The position numbers and the translations under genes are program-made. From positions 1 to 36,293 of the forward strand of contig JAERSQ010000073.1 of the NCBI GenBank assembly GCA_016845525.1: DNA of 36,293 bases, in the 5' to 3' direction. The DNA comes from Pseudomonadota bacterium. GTDB lineage: Bacteria > Pseudomonadota > Gammaproteobacteria > Arenicellales > UBA868. Positions 18,493 to 27,787 of this stretch are shown piece after piece. Position 1 is the first letter of the stretch, and each line of letters starts with the position of its first letter. The notes beneath the pieces are model-generated. The model made no database searches and was not told where the DNA came from. It worked only from the letters and a program-made list of their open reading frames with translations.

Positions 18493-19449
18493 GTGACCCT
18501 GCGCGCAGTCTTTGCCGGCACTCCAGATTTCGCGGTACCGGCCCTTGAGGCTTTACTGAATTCACGGGCGGAGGTCATCTCGGTCTACTGCCAGCCTGAC
18601 CGCCCAGCCGGACGTGGACGGAAATTGCGGCCCTGCGCCGTCAAGGCCAAAGCGATGGAGTGTGAACTCCCCGTTCGACAGCCGACTGATCTCGACCATG
18701 AGGCCGCCTACCTCAAAGACGAGCATGTCGACCTCGCCATCGTCGCCGCCTACGGCATGCTGTTGCCTGAGAGTATGCTGCAAGCCCCGGCTCTGGGCTG
18801 CATCAATGTCCATGCCTCTCTACTGCCTCGCTGGCGCGGTGCCGCCCCTATCCAGCGCGCGATTGAGGCCGGTGATACCAAAACCGGCATCACGCTCATG
18901 AAGATGGATACGGGCCTGGATACCGGCCCCATCATCGAGTCTCAGGAGATACCGATACGAGAGTCGGAGCACAGTCAGTCGCTGCATGATCGGCTCTCCG
19001 TTTTGGGCGCGAAGATGGTGTTCGCGTTTCTCAAGGATCTCGGAACCGGACCGATCCTCGCGACCCCCCAGCCGGAAACAGGGGCAACCTATGCCCGGCA
19101 GTTGAGCCGGGAAGAAGCCTGGCTGGACTGGCGACGCCCTGCCGATGCACTCGCACGACAGATTCGTGCCTTCAATCCCTGGCCGCTGGCGCGCTCAACC
19201 CTGGATGGCGTCGACTACCGGATTCACCAGGCGACACCACAGTCAACCGGCACAACCGCCGCCCCAGGAACGATAACCATCACCGATGGGACGCGACTTC
19301 AAGTCCAGACGGGAGAGGGTAGCCTGGAGGTGCTGAAACTGCAGCGGCCCGGAGGCAAGGTATTGGACACAGACGCCTTTCTCAACGGCCACCCCATCCG
19401 CTCAGGGTCGGTGTTCACGCTACCGACGGATAGACATGCCCACGGCTGA
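18493..19449 (+). CDS. fmt: Methionyl-tRNA formyltransferase
   Basis: A 318-residue enzyme that formylates initiator Met-tRNA using 10-formyl-tetrahydrofolate. The N-terminal domain shows VFAGTPDFAVPALEALL, the cofactor/catalytic segment NVHASLLPRWRGAAPIQRAI (catalytic Asn and His) and MDTGLDTGPI; the C-terminal OB-like tRNA-binding domain includes RQIRAFNPWPLA. The start codon is GTG, five bases after the def stop, preceded only by a weak AGG. Its 3' end overlaps the rsmB start by 14 bases. Confidence 0.97.
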   Translation: MTLRAVFAGTPDFAVPALEALLNSRAEVISVYCQPDRPAGRGRKLRPCAVKAKAMECELPVRQPTDLDHEAAYLKDEHVDLAIVAAYGMLLPESMLQAPALGCINVHASLLPRWRGAAPIQRAIEAGDTKTGITLMKMDTGLDTGPIIESQEIPIRESEHSQSLHDRLSVLGAKMVFAFLKDLGTGPILATPQPETGATYARQLSREEAWLDWRRPADALARQIRAFNPWPLARSTLDGVDYRIHQATPQSTGTTAAPGTITITDGTRLQVQTGEGSLEVLKLQRPGGKVLDTDAFLNGHPIRSGSVFTLPTDRHAHG

Positions 19450-20722
19450 GGTCTGCGCTGCGGCGGCCCGCATCGCCCATGATGTCACCCACCATGGCCG
19501 CTCGCTCGAAGTGGCGGCCAGCGTGCATCTACCCGATGCGCTGCGGCGTAAGAGTGAAACCCGTGAAATCGCATGGGGGGCCATTCGATGGTGGTTCCAT
19601 TACGACAGGCTGTTATCGGACGAATTGCTTCACCGCCCGCTTCATAAGCGCGACCGGATACTCCACTCACTCATGATCTGCGGGCTGTATCAACTCGACC
19701 ATCTGAATGAACCTGATTACGCAGTCACTTCCGGGACGGTAGATGCCGCGGCCCTGCTTGGGGCTGCCAAAGCCAAAGGCCTTGTTAATGCCGTACTGCG
19801 CGCGCGCCTTCGGGATTCACAAAACCGTTCCGACGATGCAGACCCCGTCATGGCAACCCCATCGTGGCTCGTCGAACTCATTCGCGATAACTGGCCTGAT
19901 GACTGGCGTGCTGTGCTGACGGCCTTTAACCAAAAACCGCCGATGAGTTTGCGGGTCAATGCGCAACAATCCTCACGGGAGGATTACCTGCGTCTTTTGG
20001 ACAGTCACGGTGTCAGGGCAAGCGCCTGCCCCTTGAGCCCATGGGGCGTCACACTTGAAACACCCGTTCATGTCCAAGACCTCCTCGGGTTCGAAAACGG
20101 CTCGGTATCGGTTCAGGATACCGCGGCCCAGATGACCCCTCTGCTCTGCACCCCTGTAGCGGGCGCACGCGTATTGGACGCCTGCGCGGCACCGGGCGGC
20201 AAAACCACTCACCTGTTGGAGCAGTTCCCTAATCTCGGTTCGCTCGATGCTCTCGATCTACCAGAGCGCTGTTACACAATCGAGGAGAACCTTACCCGCC
20301 TTGGGTTAAGTGCAAAAGTGGTGCCGGCTGATCTTCTCGACGTCGACACCTGGTGGGACAAGATCCCTTTTGATCTCGTCTTGCTGGACGCCCCCTGTAG
20401 CGGTACGGGTGTCATCCGACGGCATCCGGACATCCGGCATCACCGACGACCTCGCGATATCGCCCGTTACGCTGAGCGACAAAAAAAGATGCTGCGTCAG
20501 TTGTGGAACTTACTCTCCCCAGGCGGCGAACTGGTTTATGTGACCTGCTCCATATTGAGTCAGGAAAACGATGACGTGGTGCTTGACCTTTGTGCGCACC
20601 ATGATGATGCCCAACTGCGCGAGCTGGACCTGCCGGGTGCAATCCAAACCGGTTGCGGGGTCCAGTTTCTCCCAGATGGCGACAAAGACGGGCTGTATTA
20701 CGCGTCCATGCGTAAAGGATGA
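19436..20722 (+). CDS. rsmB: 16S rRNA (cytosine-967-C5)-methyltransferase
   Basis: A 428-residue protein with an N-terminal NusB-like RNA-binding domain (REIAWGAIRWWFHYDRLL, LMICGLYQLDHL, KGLVNAVLRARL) and a C-terminal Rossmann methyltransferase. The SAM site is VLDACAAPGGKTTHLLE. The two conserved cysteines are Cys321 in DAPCSGTGVIRRHPDIR and Cys371 in YVTCSILSQEND, the latter being the likely nucleophile; both lie four positions from the E. coli Sun/RmsB cysteines I remember. It completes the def-fmt-rsmB translation operon. A TATAAT just after its stop may start a separate downstream transcript. Confidence 0.96.
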   Translation: MPTAEVCAAAARIAHDVTHHGRSLEVAASVHLPDALRRKSETREIAWGAIRWWFHYDRLLSDELLHRPLHKRDRILHSLMICGLYQLDHLNEPDYAVTSGTVDAAALLGAAKAKGLVNAVLRARLRDSQNRSDDADPVMATPSWLVELIRDNWPDDWRAVLTAFNQKPPMSLRVNAQQSSREDYLRLLDSHGVRASACPLSPWGVTLETPVHVQDLLGFENGSVSVQDTAAQMTPLLCTPVAGARVLDACAAPGGKTTHLLEQFPNLGSLDALDLPERCYTIEENLTRLGLSAKVVPADLLDVDTWWDKIPFDLVLLDAPCSGTGVIRRHPDIRHHRRPRDIARYAERQKKMLRQLWNLLSPGGELVYVTCSILSQENDDVVLDLCAHHDDAQLRELDLPGAIQTGCGVQFLPDGDKDGLYYASMRKG

Positions 20723-20742
20723 GGCATGCTCGCCCAAGCGAC

Positions 20743-20748
20743 TATAAT
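20743..20748 (+). promoter_or_regulatory. Possible promoter -10 between rsmB and the DUF4390 gene
   Basis: A perfect TATAAT lies 21 bases after the rsmB stop. At 17 bases spacing the -35 position reads TGAGGC, which is weak. If used, transcription would begin near 20755, making the ATG at 20719 unusable and favouring the one at 20770. It would let DUF4390-ntrY-ntrX be expressed separately from the translation genes. Confidence 0.4.
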
Positions 20749-20769
20749 TTCGCCGTTGGGCTCAGTCTC

Positions 20770-21357
20770 ATGCATAATCTTCTAACCAGTCTCATGCCCA
20801 AGTGGCGCCGTATTTTCATCGCGGCATTCAGCCTCGGCGCGCTGTGGCTCCCTGCCACACCAGCGCTCGCGGATTTCACCATCGTTGGCGGACAGTCCGT
20901 GCTGAGCGGCAACACCATCACTACCTCAGCCAGACTGGGCCTCGCTATCAGCGGAGAACCTGAAGTTGCCCTGTCCAAAGGCATTGGTTTAACGCTGGTC
21001 ATCAGATCACATCTCTATCGGGCCAGTCTTGCCTCATGGTATTTCAAGATCGCCGAATGGGAAGACCAGCTGCTGCTCGAGCATCACAGCCTCTCCAATC
21101 GGTATACGCTCACCAACCTGGGCACCAACATTACCGAAGATTTCGCCACGTTGGCGGAGACCTTCGACTTCCTAGGGCAGTACACCCAAGCCGTGACTCT
21201 GCCAAGCGGTGTCAGCGCGAACGATGCACTACAGATGCGCCTGCAGGTCTCACTCAGTCGCAGCGCCTTGCCCGGACCCTTGAAGCTCGTCGCCCTGGTC
21301 CTGAAAGACTGGCGACTGGCTAGCGACTGGGAACACTGGAAGGTCACCACTCCGTGA
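20770..21357 (+). CDS. DUF4390 family exported protein
   Basis: About 195 residues with a signal peptide ([22 protein letters not shown], cut likely after ALA). The rest is beta-rich with a central segment [36 protein letters not shown] (read in two parts) and an ending [17 protein letters not shown], both resembling the DUF4390 family that sits between rsmB and ntrY in many gammaproteobacteria. Function unknown; the constant neighbourhood suggests an envelope role tied to the NtrY sensor, which is inference. Starts at 20719, 20770 and 20794 are all possible; 20770 fits the likely promoter. The stop overlaps the GTG of ntrY by four bases, so translation is probably coupled. Confidence 0.8.
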   Translation: MHNLLTSLMPKWRRIFIAAFSLGALWLPATPALADFTIVGGQSVLSGNTITTSARLGLAISGEPEVALSKGIGLTLVIRSHLYRASLASWYFKIAEWEDQLLLEHHSLSNRYTLTNLGTNITEDFATLAETFDFLGQYTQAVTLPSGVSANDALQMRLQVSLSRSALPGPLKLVALVLKDWRLASDWEHWKVTTP

Positions 21358-23501
21358 AAACCTCCCGGGGTTTTGGCCTTACCCTGGTCTTGTCTCTGCT
21401 GCTCCTGGGGGCATCTGTCTTCCTCAGTCAAAGCGCTCGGGACGGGGATCTTTTCGGTGACTACTACACCGCGCTGATCATCCTGAATGCAGTCGGGATT
21501 GCCATTCTTGCGCTGCTGACATTTTTCCAGGTCCGAAAACTCTTTAGCGCCTTTCGTGCCAGAACCCTTGGCTCGCGGCTGACCCTGCGCTTTGTTCTTA
21601 CCTTTGCGGTCCTGACTCTGGTTCCGCTGGCGATGGTCTATTACTTTTCAGTTCAGTTCCTGAGTCGGAGTATTGATTCGTGGTTTGATGTACGGATCGA
21701 AAAGGCGCTGGACGATGCGCTGCTGCTTGGACGCAGCACACTTGAAGCAACCAAACTCGAAGTAATCCGCCAGGCGCGCATTGCGGGGCGCCGTATCGAG
21801 ATCACCACCTCTTCGGTACAGCTCTACAACCTGCTCGACCAGATTAGAGAGAGTGGCAGGTTCGACGAGATGAGTCTGCATTCGAGCACAGGACGCATCC
21901 TTGCCTCCAGCAGCAACTTGTCCATCTCCCTCGTGCCGGATGCCCCGGGGGAGCCGGTACTCGGCAAAGTCAGGCGCGACGGGCTTTATGCAGAATTCGA
22001 GCCGACGGACGACGGGGGGCTGAGACTTCGCGTAGCGGTCCCTGTCTCGGGACTGAGTGTGAGCTCTCCTTCCCGGGTCCTGCAGATTCTGTACCCGCTG
22101 CCCTTGCGGTATTCACGGCTTGGGGAAAGCGTGGAATCGGCGTCCTCGGAATACGACCGGCTGAAATATCTGCGCGGACCGCTTACCTTGAGTTTTGTTT
22201 TGAGCCTGACGCTTATCACCCTCATGACCCTTCTGATGGCGCTGTGGGCATCGATCTATCTAGCGCAAAGAATGCTGGCGCCGTTGCGAGACCTTGCTGA
22301 AGGCACCCGCGCTGTTTCCCGGGGAGACTATGACAAGATACTGCCGGTAGACAGTGGTGACGAATTGGGGGTACTGGTGGATTCCTTTAACCGGATGACC
22401 CAAGAGATCGGCCAGGCCCAGCAAAACGCGTTGGAGAGCCAACGTCGGGCGGAATCAGAACACGCCTACCTCGACACCGTGCTGACCCACCTCTCAGCCG
22501 GCGTCCTCTCCTTTAACGGGGTTCATAGGTTGAGAACCTGGAACACGGCTGCTGCCAGGATTTTAGGAAGTGATCTCACCACGTTGATTGGGCAGCCGAT
22601 CAATCAACTGGCAGCCGCGCTGCCAGGAGCAAGTGCTTTATTCGAGGCAATCGAGCAGGGCATGGAGAAACGGATTCCCGAGTGGCAAAGGGAAGTCAGT
22701 ATCAGCGGCAATGAAGGCCGACAAATCCTGATTCTCAGCGGTACCCGGGTCGACAGTGATGAACTCGACACCGGACATGTCGTGGTCTTTGAAGATGCAA
22801 CGGAACTGCTTAAAGCCCAACGCGATGCCGCTTGGGGCGAGGTGGCACGCAGGCTCGCCCATGAAATCAAAAACCCCCTGACTCCAATCCAGTTATCCGC
22901 TGAACGTATCCGAAGCAAATACCTGTCTACCCTCGATTCTGAGCAGCGCGAGACCCTGGACCGCTCAACTCGGACGATCGTCCAGCAGGTTGAAGCCATG
23001 AAAACCATGGTCAATGCGTTCTCGGAATACGCCCGTCCTGCCCCCCTGCAGCGAGCAGCCACCGACCTGAATCAACTCATCGCTGACACGGTTGAACTTT
23101 TCCGCTCAGGCAAGACCGCGGCTGAACTGCGCGTTGAGCCGGATCCGGATCTTGAACCCATTGAAATAGATCCAAACAGTATTCGGCAGGTGCTGAACAA
23201 CTTGATTATCAACGCCCAGGACGCCCTGTCAGGCAAAGCAGGTACAGTGACCATCCGCACCGAAACCGACAGCAGAACCGCAGGCGTCACCGTGACGGTA
23301 CAGGATAACGGACCGGGTTTTGACGCTGACAAGATTGATCGTGTCTTTGAGCCCTATGTCAGTTCAAAAGAAAAAGGGACGGGTCTTGGGCTCGCCATAT
23401 GCCGGCGCATCGTTGAGGAACACGGCGGCACCATCCGTGCCACAAATCCACAGCGCGGCGGCGCGGCCGTTATAATTTCACTACCGCTGCGCCGGCGATA
23501 A
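21354..23501 (+). CDS. ntrY: NtrY-family membrane sensor histidine kinase
   Basis: A 715-residue sensor kinase. The N-terminal part has several membrane helices ([54 protein letters not shown]) and a periplasmic sensor region ending in another helix near residues 280-305. A HAMP domain ([20 protein letters not shown]), a PAS domain ([22 protein letters not shown]) and the kinase core follow: H-box His503 ([13 protein letters not shown]), N-box [12 protein letters not shown]1 VQDNGPGFD and G2 [18 protein letters not shown]. The start is GTG in a four-base overlap with the upstream gene. The partner regulator is encoded 28 bases downstream. The family name comes from nitrogen-linked alphaproteobacterial systems; the signal sensed here is unknown. 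Confidence 0.92.
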   Translation: MKTSRGFGLTLVLSLLLLGASVFLSQSARDGDLFGDYYTALIILNAVGIAILALLTFFQVRKLFSAFRARTLGSRLTLRFVLTFAVLTLVPLAMVYYFSVQFLSRSIDSWFDVRIEKALDDALLLGRSTLEATKLEVIRQARIAGRRIEITTSSVQLYNLLDQIRESGRFDEMSLHSSTGRILASSSNLSISLVPDAPGEPVLGKVRRDGLYAEFEPTDDGGLRLRVAVPVSGLSVSSPSRVLQILYPLPLRYSRLGESVESASSEYDRLKYLRGPLTLSFVLSLTLITLMTLLMALWASIYLAQRMLAPLRDLAEGTRAVSRGDYDKILPVDSGDELGVLVDSFNRMTQEIGQAQQNALESQRRAESEHAYLDTVLTHLSAGVLSFNGVHRLRTWNTAAARILGSDLTTLIGQPINQLAAALPGASALFEAIEQGMEKRIPEWQREVSISGNEGRQILILSGTRVDSDELDTGHVVVFEDATELLKAQRDAAWGEVARRLAHEIKNPLTPIQLSAERIRSKYLSTLDSEQRETLDRSTRTIVQQVEAMKTMVNAFSEYARPAPLQRAATDLNQLIADTVELFRSGKTAAELRVEPDPDLEPIEIDPNSIRQVLNNLIINAQDALSGKAGTVTIRTETDSRTAGVTVTVQDNGPGFDADKIDRVFEPYVSSKEKGTGLGLAICRRIVEEHGGTIRATNPQRGGAAVIISLPLRRR

Positions 23502-23529
23502 TCGATTCCGCTTAACCCCTTTTCGCCCC

Positions 23530-24915
23530 ATGACCGCCCACTCAGTTCTGGTTGTTGACGACGAGCCCGATATCCGACAGGTCGTCAGCGATATTCTCCA
23601 AGACGAAGGCTATGAGGTCACGGTTGCCGCAAACGCAGCCGAGGCCCGAACCCGTTATGTCCAGGACGCTCCGGATCTGGTGCTTCTCGATATCTGGATG
23701 CCGGATACCGACGGCATCGCGCTGTTGCGTGAGTGGCGCGCAGACCAGGCCCAGGCCCATCCGCCCGTGATCATGATCTCAGGGCACGGGACGGTTGAAA
23801 CCGCAGTAGAAGCGATCCGTATGGGTGCTTACGACTTTCTGGAGAAGCCCCTGTCCACTGCCAAGCTCCTGATTACCGTCGAACGAGCACTTGAGACGGT
23901 CGCTTTGCAGGCCGAGAACCTGACACTGAAAACGCGGCTTTCGCCTGCTTCAGGCTTTGTAGGCCACAGTGAGACTATCGAAGACCTGCGGAACCTGATC
24001 AATCGGATTGCGGCTACCGATCAGACGGTAATGATTCGGGGGGAAGCAGGCTGTGGCAAAGGCGTTGCGGCACGATCTCTGCATCAGGCAAGTGGCTCGG
24101 CGGCGGGGCCATTGGTCGAAGTCAATCTGGGTGCACTGCCTTCTGAAAGTATCGCACTCGAACTTTTCGGCGCAGAACAAGACGGCAGCGTCACCCCGGG
24201 TCAGCTCGAGCAGGCGAGCGGCGGCACCCTCGTGCTGGATGAGGTGGGCGATCTTGATATGCAGACCCAGACCAAGTTGCTCGGCGCCCTGGAAGCCGGT
24301 CGGTTTTTCCGTGTGGGCGGCACAACGCCGCTGGAACCGGCATTTCGGATTGTCGCCACCTCGAACCAGGATCTGGAGCAGCAACTTGCCGACAAACGCT
24401 TCCGTGAAGACCTCTTTTATCGGCTGAGCGCCGTCACCGTTCAGGTACCCCCCCTTCGCGCACACCGCGAAGATATACCCGATTTGATTCAGCACTACGT
24501 TCAGCTCATCACCGACAGTCAGCATCTGCCCTTTCGCCGTTTTTCAACTTCGTCGGTAAACTACCTGCGCAACCGCCCCTGGCCCGGGAATGTTCGCGAA
24601 CTCATCAACTTCATTCACCGAATGCTGTTGACGACAACATCGGAAGTCATTGAGGCGGAAGAGACACGCGAGGTCATGGGTCAGAGCACGACGCCACTCG
24701 ATGCGGTCGAGGAAAAAAACGCGTGGAGAGACTTTGGCCAACCGCTGCGGACCGCGCGGGAGCATTTTGAGCGGGACTATCTCGAATTTCACCTGCTTCA
24801 GACACGCGGCAACATCAGCGAGCTCGCCAGACGGGCGGAACTGGAACGCACACATCTTTACCGCAAACTGAAAGGTCTTGGGCTCAACCCCAAAGACGAT
24901 AAATACCGACAGTGA
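23530..24915 (+). CDS. ntrX: NtrX-family response regulator (AAA+ type, GAFTGA loop missing)
   Basis: A 461-residue regulator with a receiver domain (acidic pair D10 D11, phospho-acceptor Asp54 in LLDIWMPDTDG, Lys in DFLEKPL), an AAA+ domain and a C-terminal Fis-type helix-turn-helix (NISELARRAELERTHLYRKLKG). Walker A is GEAGCGKG with Lys177, Walker B is GGTLVLDEVGDL, and arginine-finger motifs lie in RFREDLFYRLSAV. Between ELFG and GGTL, where sigma54 activators carry GAFTGA, only AEQDGSVTPGQLEQAS is present. It is therefore unlikely to remodel sigma54 polymerase in the usual way and may act as a DNA-binding regulator. It forms a pair with ntrY and sits 28 bases before trkA. Confidence 0.92.
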   Translation: MTAHSVLVVDDEPDIRQVVSDILQDEGYEVTVAANAAEARTRYVQDAPDLVLLDIWMPDTDGIALLREWRADQAQAHPPVIMISGHGTVETAVEAIRMGAYDFLEKPLSTAKLLITVERALETVALQAENLTLKTRLSPASGFVGHSETIEDLRNLINRIAATDQTVMIRGEAGCGKGVAARSLHQASGSAAGPLVEVNLGALPSESIALELFGAEQDGSVTPGQLEQASGGTLVLDEVGDLDMQTQTKLLGALEAGRFFRVGGTTPLEPAFRIVATSNQDLEQQLADKRFREDLFYRLSAVTVQVPPLRAHREDIPDLIQHYVQLITDSQHLPFRRFSTSSVNYLRNRPWPGNVRELINFIHRMLLTTTSEVIEAEETREVMGQSTTPLDAVEEKNAWRDFGQPLRTAREHFERDYLEFHLLQTRGNISELARRAELERTHLYRKLKGLGLNPKDDKYRQ

Positions 24916-24943
24916 AACACCCAAACTGGGGGCAGTCGCGAAC

Positions 24944-26320
24944 ATGAAGATCATTATTCTCGGAGCCGGACAGGTGGGTACGTCGATGGGCGAGATCCTC
25001 TCGCGTGAAGACAACGACGTCACACTGGTCGACATTGACTCAGAAAAGCTTGCCGGGCTTCAGGATCGCCTCGATATCCGGACTGTGACAGGCGCCGCAT
25101 CTCATCCTAGCGTGCTTGAACGCGCTGGCGTGGAGGATGCCGATCTGGTTCTTGCCGTGACCGATCAGGATGAAGTCAACATGGCGTCGTGCCAGATTGC
25201 ACATTCTTTGTTCAACACTCCAAAGAAGATCGCCCGAATCCGATCCGCCGAATACCTCTCCCACCCGGGCATCTTTGCGAACGATGCCATCCCCATAGAC
25301 GTCATCATCAGTCCCGAGCATATTGTCACCCAGCATATTCTTCATTTGATTGACTACCCGGGCGCCTTACAGGTCGTCAGTTTTGCTGATGACCGGATTC
25401 GCCTGGTGGGCGTCCGCGCCAATGCGGACAGCCCGCTGATCGGGCGCGCCCTGAAAGCCCTTCGGGAGGATCTGCCGAATATCGACAGCCGAGTCGCTGC
25501 TATTTATCGACAGGATCGAGCCATTGTCCCCGACGGCGATACCCTGATCGAGGCCGGCGATGAGGTATTTTTTCTCGCGGCTCGGGAGGACATTCAGGCG
25601 GTGATGAGCGAACTCTGCGCAGTGGAAAAACCCGGCCGGCGCATCATGCTGACCGGCGCCGGGAATATCGGATTGCGGTTAGCCGAATCTCTCGAGCAGG
25701 CTCACTGTCACGTCAAACTGGTCGAGCGCGACATGGCGCGTGCCAAAGCGGTTGCGGATCAGCTCGAACATACGGTGGTACTGCACGGCGACGCTGCGGA
25801 CGAAGAATTGATGCAGCAGGAAAATATCGAAAACGTCGATGTTTTCTGCTCCCTCACGAATGATGATGAGGCCAATATTCTGTCTGCCATGCTCGCAAAA
25901 CGCCTGGGTGCACACCGCAGCATGGCACTGGTTAACCGATCAGCTTACGTTGATCTCATGTCCAACACACTCGTGGACGTCGCCATCTCTCCGAAAGTCG
26001 CTACGGTCGGTGCCCTGCTGACTCACGTCCGACGGGGCGATATGGTGGCAGTGCATTCCCTGCGCCGCGGTGCGGCCGAAGCAATTGAGCTCATTGCCCA
26101 CGGAGACGCCAACAGTTCCAAGGTGGTGGGCAAAGCGGTTCGGGATATCGGCCTGCCAGAGGGCACCAATCTAGGCGCGATACTGAGAGGGGAAGACGTC
26201 GTTATCGCGCATGGAGAGACCGTCATTGAACCCGAGGATCACGTTATCCTGTTTGTGGTGGATAAGGGTCGCATTCGCGAAGTCGAGCAGCTCTTCCAGG
26301 TCGCCGTCACGTTCGTATAA
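24944..26320 (+). CDS. trkA: Trk potassium uptake regulatory subunit TrkA
   Basis: A 458-residue cytoplasmic protein that gates TrkH in response to nucleotides. It is a tandem repeat of RCK units: the first Rossmann fold starts MKIIILGAGQVGTSMGEIL with acidic VDIDSEKL after strand two, then a TrkA_C domain; the second starts IMLTGAGNIGLRLAESL with VERD, followed by a second TrkA_C domain ending GEDVVIAHGETVIEPEDHVILFV. The ATG at 24944 gives the canonical start; an in-frame start at 24878 would lie inside ntrX. It is 15 bases from trkH, its channel partner. Confidence 0.97.
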   Translation: MKIIILGAGQVGTSMGEILSREDNDVTLVDIDSEKLAGLQDRLDIRTVTGAASHPSVLERAGVEDADLVLAVTDQDEVNMASCQIAHSLFNTPKKIARIRSAEYLSHPGIFANDAIPIDVIISPEHIVTQHILHLIDYPGALQVVSFADDRIRLVGVRANADSPLIGRALKALREDLPNIDSRVAAIYRQDRAIVPDGDTLIEAGDEVFFLAAREDIQAVMSELCAVEKPGRRIMLTGAGNIGLRLAESLEQAHCHVKLVERDMARAKAVADQLEHTVVLHGDAADEELMQQENIENVDVFCSLTNDDEANILSAMLAKRLGAHRSMALVNRSAYVDLMSNTLVDVAISPKVATVGALLTHVRRGDMVAVHSLRRGAAEAIELIAHGDANSSKVVGKAVRDIGLPEGTNLGAILRGEDVVIAHGETVIEPEDHVILFVVDKGRIREVEQLFQVAVTFV

Positions 26321-26335
26321 GGCACCTAATTCAAA

Positions 26336-27787
26336 ATGCAAACCTTGGGTGTCCTTCGTATTCTGGGTGTGCTGCTCGTTATGTTCAGCACGACCCTGTT
26401 ACCGCCGGTCCTGATCGCCCTCATCGGGGAAGACGGCGGGTTGCGTCCATTTCTCATTGCTTATGTCGCGACACTACTCGTGGGGGGAGGGCTTTGGATT
26501 CCCCTGCGGAATCAGCGCAGGGAATTGCGGGTCCGGGACGGTTTTCTCATCGTCGTCCTGTTCTGGACGGTGCTGGCTCTTTTTGGCGCATTCCCGCTGC
26601 TGTTATCCACCGATCTTCAGATCAGCACCACTGATGCGCTCTTTGAATCCATGTCCGGCCTGACGACAACAGGGGCAACGGTGCTGACCGGCCTCGATGC
26701 ATTGCCGGCCTCCATACTCTATTACCGTCAGCAACTGCAATGGCTGGGCGGCATGGGCATCATCGTGCTCGCCGTCGCCGTGATGCCCATGCTCGGTGTC
26801 GGCGGTATGCAGTTGTACCGCGCTGAGACACCAGGGCCGATGAAAGACAACAAGTTGACGCCTCGCATTACGGAGACCGCAAAAGCACTCTGGTACATCT
26901 ATCTGGGACTGACTGTCAGTTGCGCACTCGCCTATTGGGCAGTCGGGATGACCTTCTTTGACGCGGTTGCCCATGCCTTCTCCACGGTCGCCATCGGTGG
27001 ATTTTCTACCCATGACGCGAGCTTGGGGTTTTTTGACAGTCCCGCGATCGCCGTCATCGCCATCTGCTTCATGCTGATCTCTGCGGTGAATTTCGCGCTG
27101 CACTTCACCGTCGTTCGGGGGCGTTCCCCCGGCGCCTATCTGCGGGATCCCGAGGTGCGTGCGTTTGCCGGCTTCGTGTCCGTGGTGATTCTGATCACCA
27201 TCACCATGCTGGTTCTCTGGGACGTGTACTCCGGTGCCGGCGAAACCCTGATTCACGGCATTTTCCAGGTGGTGTCGATCGGGACCACCACCGGCTTCAC
27301 CACGACCGGATTCCATTGGTGGCCCTCTTTCCTGCCCGTCATGCTGATCATCATGAGCGCTGTCGGGGGTTGTGCCGGATCCACGGCCGGCGGGATGAAA
27401 ATGATCCGTCTGGTGCTGCTATACAAGCAGGGTCGCCGCGAAATTAATCAACTGATCCATCCGAGCGCCATTTTCACCGTGAAGTTGGGTAACAAGCCCG
27501 TTCCGGACCACGTCATCAACGCAGTCTGGGGATTTTTCGCACTGTATATCCTGAGCTATGTCGGCTTATCACTGGCCATGGCGGCCACCGGGACAGATCT
27601 GGTCACGGCTTTTTCGGCGGTGACGGCCTGTCTCAACAATCTCGGCCCGGGACTCGGCGCCGTTGCCCAGAACTATGCCGGTCTTGAGCCGCAGGCAAAA
27701 TGGATACTGACGATCACCATGCTCCTGGGCCGACTCGAGATTTTCACGCTGTTGGTATTACTGACGCCCGCCTTCTGGCGCAGCTGA
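26336..27787 (+). CDS. trkH: Trk potassium transporter membrane subunit TrkH
   Basis: A 483-residue polytopic membrane protein of the TrkH/KtrB family. The four pore-loop repeats that line the K+ pathway are visible as LTTTGATVLTG, STVAIGGFSTHD, GTTTGFTTTGF and TACLNNLGPGLG, each with the selectivity glycine. GCAGSTAGGMKMIRL, before the last third, is the usual conserved loop. The length matches the family. It forms the trkA-trkH operon and its 3' end overlaps the convergent glycosyltransferase gene by 30 bases. Confidence 0.97.
   Translation: MQTLGVLRILGVLLVMFSTTLLPPVLIALIGEDGGLRPFLIAYVATLLVGGGLWIPLRNQRRELRVRDGFLIVVLFWTVLALFGAFPLLLSTDLQISTTDALFESMSGLTTTGATVLTGLDALPASILYYRQQLQWLGGMGIIVLAVAVMPMLGVGGMQLYRAETPGPMKDNKLTPRITETAKALWYIYLGLTVSCALAYWAVGMTFFDAVAHAFSTVAIGGFSTHDASLGFFDSPAIAVIAICFMLISAVNFALHFTVVRGRSPGAYLRDPEVRAFAGFVSVVILITITMLVLWDVYSGAGETLIHGIFQVVSIGTTTGFTTTGFHWWPSFLPVMLIIMSAVGGCAGSTAGGMKMIRLVLLYKQGRREINQLIHPSAIFTVKLGNKPVPDHVINAVWGFFALYILSYVGLSLAMAATGTDLVTAFSAVTACLNNLGPGLGAVAQNYAGLEPQAKWILTITMLLGRLEIFTLLVLLTPAFWRS

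Noticed and set aside
23950-24525. Minus-strand open frame of 191 codons inside ntrX
   Set aside because: Antisense to the conserved AAA+ domain; no recognisable motif or independent start signal.
26603-27316. Minus-strand open frame of 237 codons inside trkH
   Set aside because: His/Gly/Asp-rich antisense shadow of membrane-protein codons; trkH is intact with all four pore loops.
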